A DNA stretch of 64,000 nucleotides from the NCBI GenBank assembly GCA_964619535.1, contig CAZUEX010000004.1:195814-259813 (forward strand), in the 5' to 3' direction. Position numbers and translations under genes: made by a program. The notes under the pieces were generated by a model. The model saw nothing but the letters and a program-made list of their open reading frames with translations. It was not told the DNA's origin and searched no databases. The DNA comes from Leptonema sp964619535. Lineage in GTDB: Bacteria > Spirochaetota > Leptospiria > Leptospirales > Leptonemataceae. Positions within the stretch are counted from its first letter, which is position 1; the number at the start of each line of letters is the position of its first letter. Shown piece after piece: positions 61,601 to 64,000 of the stretch.

Positions 61601-63741
61601 CCTCACCGATTTCCAAGATTTCATCCCTGACAATCGGGACGGTGGAGAGCGTTGCCCCAGATGAAATCAAGGTGTTGCTGGATATCGATTCTCCCAGAAA
61701 TACCGCCCTCAACACCGGCGTCCCGACCCCCTTTCCGAGAATAAACAGTTTCGTTCTGCTGCCCAACGAATCCGGGGCAGTCGTCGGGATCGTCGTGTGG
61801 CTTGGCGTGGAAAGATCAGCCTATCCCAAACGACAAGGGCTCAAGGATTTTGGACTGATCGACCTGCCATTCCCGCTGCGAAAAATGGCGGTGTGTCCGA
61901 TTGGAACCCTGCTTTCGGAAAAGAATAAATGGCGGCTCGAAAGAGGCGTCCAGAGTTTCCCATCCGTTGGCGACCCAGTAATTCTGCCAACAAGGGATCA
62001 AACCATCGCTATAGTTACCGGCCAAGGAAAGGACAGCCGAGTTCCGCTGGGGACCTGTCCTATCGCGCATGATGCGCCAATCGCGGTTGACCCTGACAAG
62101 CTGTTTGGCCGCCATCTTGCCGTTTTGGGCAACACCGGCAGTGGTAAATCTTGCACCTTAGCAGCCTTGGTGCGGTCCGCCGTTGAATCGGCTCAGAAAT
62201 CCATTAAGAAACCCGGGGTTCCGGAGGGAGACGAGGAAGCTCAAAACGGACAAGACAATCCAAACGCACGTTTCATAATCCTTGATCCTAATGGCGAATA
62301 TTCGAAATGTTTTCAGGACTTGGGAGCGGGCTGCAGGGTATTTCAGGTTCCACCGCTTACCAACACCGATGCCGCTGAATTCACTTTGCCTGCCTGGATG
62401 TGGAATAGCTCCGAGTGGGCAGCCGTTGCCCAGGCGGCACCACGCGCTCAAAGGCCGTTGTTGCAAGAAGCATTGCGAAATCTAAGATCGAATAAGCAAA
62501 TAACGCTCACCATAGAAAATCGGTTATTTGCAAGGTGCAAATCGCTGGATTCTTTTCTTCTTCAATACGCCGGAACCGGCGCTATTGGTTTTCAGAGCAG
62601 CAATAATTGCGGCCAGCAGCTAACTCGTTTTTGGGAAGATGTCTCAAACTATGCTCAGGAGCTTTCGGGAGATATTAAAGCTCGTACTGAAAGAGCTGCC
62701 GCCGCAATCAAGCAAATCCTTGACAACAGAATGTGGACAGGTCGGGATGGAAGAACCGGTTTCAATGACTTTGGTGATACAGATTTATCTTCGGTCGGCC
62801 AGTGGCTTCAGAATATATTCCAGGGATTTCCTCAAGGCGAAAATGCTGGATCGGTAAACGAAGACAGCCCATTACCTTTTGATCCTCAGGTCTTGGCTGA
62901 ACATCTTGAATCCTTGGCAATGCAAGAAGGTGGCTCGGCGTCCCAATTCATCTCTACTCTGACGATGCGGATCAAGGGGATCATGTCAGATCCGAGAATG
63001 AATGGCGTCATAAACCCCGATTCCTCAGTGTCTCTGAAAGATTGGCTTAATCTTCATGTCGGCTCCGACGGTGGTGGAAACGGTCCTGTTGCCGTAATAG
63101 ACCTGTCCCTTGTTCCTTATGAAATTCTCCATCTCGTCATCGCCGTTGCCTCACGGCTGATACTCGAGTCCCTACAACGTTACCGAAAGATCAACAACAA
63201 AAATCTGCCAACGGTGCTTGTTCTGGAAGAGGCGCATACCTTTGTAGCAAAGCGGCTTCCTCATGGGGATGAAATTCCTAGTCCCGCAGATATGTGTCGT
63301 GGAATTTTTGAGCGGATTGCCCGGGAGGGTCGCAAGTTTGGCTTGGGGCTCGTTCTCTCGTCGCAACGACCGTCTGAACTGTCGGAAACAGTTCTATCTC
63401 AATGCAATTCCTTCCTCCTCCATCGGATTACGAATGATCGGGATCAAGAGCTGATCTCCCGCTTGGTTCCTGATAACGCACGCGGCCTGCTTCGGGAACT
63501 ACCCAGCCTGCCCACACGCCATTGCATTCTCCTTGGCATCGCCTCAAAGGTACCTGCGCTCGTTGAGGTGAAGCATCTGGAGGACGGTCAGAGGCCGGAA
63601 TCTGACGACCCGGATTTCTGGAATGTCTGGACCAACGAAGAACCTCGCCCAATCGATTGGGATAAAATCACCAGCGATTGGGCAGGGTCGGAAGCGGAAG
63701 CTGATGACGATTCTCCGCAGGAAGGCGGGGAGGCCCAATGA
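61597..63741 (+). CDS. herA: HerA-type ATPase/DNA translocase
   Basis: This 714-aa protein has an N-terminal HAS-barrel (about 10-110), Walker A GNTGSGKS (178-185), Walker B LVLEEAHTFV, and the HerA-like segment GLGLVLSSQRPSELSETVLSQCNSF (shown here as GLGLVLSSQRPSEL then SETVLSQCNSF). HerA forms a hexameric ring that translocates on DNA and in SIR2-HerA systems assembles with the SIR2 effector. The C-terminal tail is acidic. The ATG overlaps the SIR2 stop. Confidence 0.88.
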   Translation: MTSPISKISSLTIGTVESVAPDEIKVLLDIDSPRNTALNTGVPTPFPRINSFVLLPNESGAVVGIVVWLGVERSAYPKRQGLKDFGLIDLPFPLRKMAVCPIGTLLSEKNKWRLERGVQSFPSVGDPVILPTRDQTIAIVTGQGKDSRVPLGTCPIAHDAPIAVDPDKLFGRHLAVLGNTGSGKSCTLAALVRSAVESAQKSIKKPGVPEGDEEAQNGQDNPNARFIILDPNGEYSKCFQDLGAGCRVFQVPPLTNTDAAEFTLPAWMWNSSEWAAVAQAAPRAQRPLLQEALRNLRSNKQITLTIENRLFARCKSLDSFLLQYAGTGAIGFQSSNNCGQQLTRFWEDVSNYAQELSGDIKARTERAAAAIKQILDNRMWTGRDGRTGFNDFGDTDLSSVGQWLQNIFQGFPQGENAGSVNEDSPLPFDPQVLAEHLESLAMQEGGSASQFISTLTMRIKGIMSDPRMNGVINPDSSVSLKDWLNLHVGSDGGGNGPVAVIDLSLVPYEILHLVIAVASRLILESLQRYRKINNKNLPTVLVLEEAHTFVAKRLPHGDEIPSPADMCRGIFERIAREGRKFGLGLVLSSQRPSELSETVLSQCNSFLLHRITNDRDQELISRLVPDNARGLLRELPSLPTRHCILLGIASKVPALVEVKHLEDGQRPESDDPDFWNVWTNEEPRPIDWDKITSDWAGSEAEADDDSPQEGGEAQ

Positions 63742-64000
63742 ATCAGAAATTGCCGCCACTCAAATTGCTACACACATCCGATTGGCATATCGGCCGCACT
63801 CTTTATGGCAGAAAACGCTACGAGGAGTTTGATGCCTTTCTGACCTGGCTGGCTGAGACGATTCAGCAGAATGCAATTGATGCCTTGCTGGTGGCGGGTG
63901 ATGTCTTTGACACCAGCGCTCCGAGCAACCGCGCCCAGGAGCTCTATTACCGGTTCCTGTGCCGGGTGGCCGCCTCATCTTGTCGGCATATTGTTGTTGT
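63738..64000 (+). CDS. SbcD-like DNA exonuclease, 5' part
   Basis: The frame starts MNQKLPPLKLLHTSDWHIGRT and runs off the window after about 87 codons. LLHTSDWHIG and VAGDVFDTSAPSN are the metallophosphoesterase motifs of SbcD/Mre11, so it should be an Mn-dependent nuclease that pairs with an SbcC/Rad50 ATPase. An sbcC-like gene is expected immediately downstream, outside the window. The ATG overlaps the HerA stop (ATGA). Confidence 0.82.
   Translation, partial: MNQKLPPLKLLHTSDWHIGRTLYGRKRYEEFDAFLTWLAETIQQNAIDALLVAGDVFDTSAPSNRAQELYYRFLCRVAASSCRHIVV

Overview
The window reads as a chromosomal segment of a Leptospiraceae-type spirochaete of moderate GC; Leptonema or Turneriella would fit, but this is inferred. 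The supporting signs are a flagellar FliH gene, a lipoprotein with the DUF1554 plus Lcl architecture typical of Leptospira relatives, spirochaete-style lipoboxes, and an assembly gap of 100 N typical of a draft genome.

Positions 1-40266 are mainly chromosomal backbone. They hold the 3' part of fliH, a DUF1554 lipoprotein, inorganic pyrophosphatase, a tRNA-fMet/tRNA-Met pair and a GAF-GGDEF diguanylate cyclase. A compact type II fatty-acid synthesis cluster follows at 5887-12705: fabD, a FabI-like reductase, fabA, fabG, a fabZ-like gene, a ketosynthase, ACP, a PlsC-like acyltransferase and a phosphopantetheinyl transferase. Next are tRNA-Leu, rsmE, a GlcD/GlpC-type oxidase and a DJ-1/PfpI protein. 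A 1.15-kb gene-free region carries a tandem array of dyad-symmetric repeats and the assembly gap. Then come lpd, sucB and sucA with rpsR directly upstream, two cyclic-nucleotide-binding proteins with a SpoIIE-type phosphatase, nhaA, an aminotransferase/kinase-like pair, an SH3-like lipoprotein, a class III nucleotide cyclase and a metallo-beta-lactamase-fold hydrolase.

At 40267-40611 lies ssrA (tmRNA), a classic integration hot-spot, and everything after it looks acquired. Base composition shifts from AT-rich (DUF262 gene) to strongly GC-rich (amidoligase locus). Gene remnants are common: a KAP-type ATPase N-terminus, a DraG fragment and a broken ImmA/IrrE gene. There is also a 155-bp GC-rich inverted-repeat element whose end resembles a tmRNA 3' end. 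The cargo includes a GmrSD-like DUF262/HNH protein, a merR-merT-merA mercury operon with a recognisable MerR operator-promoter, and an amidoligase / DUF5049-like / class II amidotransferase / AIG2-like cluster with signs of decay.

From 49289 to the right edge, a consensus sigma-70 promoter and a small excisionase-type HTH gene precede a long, tightly overlapping operon. Its genes encode a DUF499 ATPase (BrxC/PglY-like), a short PglZ-like protein, a DUF1156 DNA methyltransferase (PglX-like), a 166-aa unknown, a SNF2 helicase, a SIR2 protein, a HerA ATPase and an SbcD-like nuclease that runs off the window. I read this as a composite anti-phage locus in which a BREX-like core is translationally coupled to a SIR2-HerA pair and an SbcCD-type nuclease. 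It is the most interesting part of the window.
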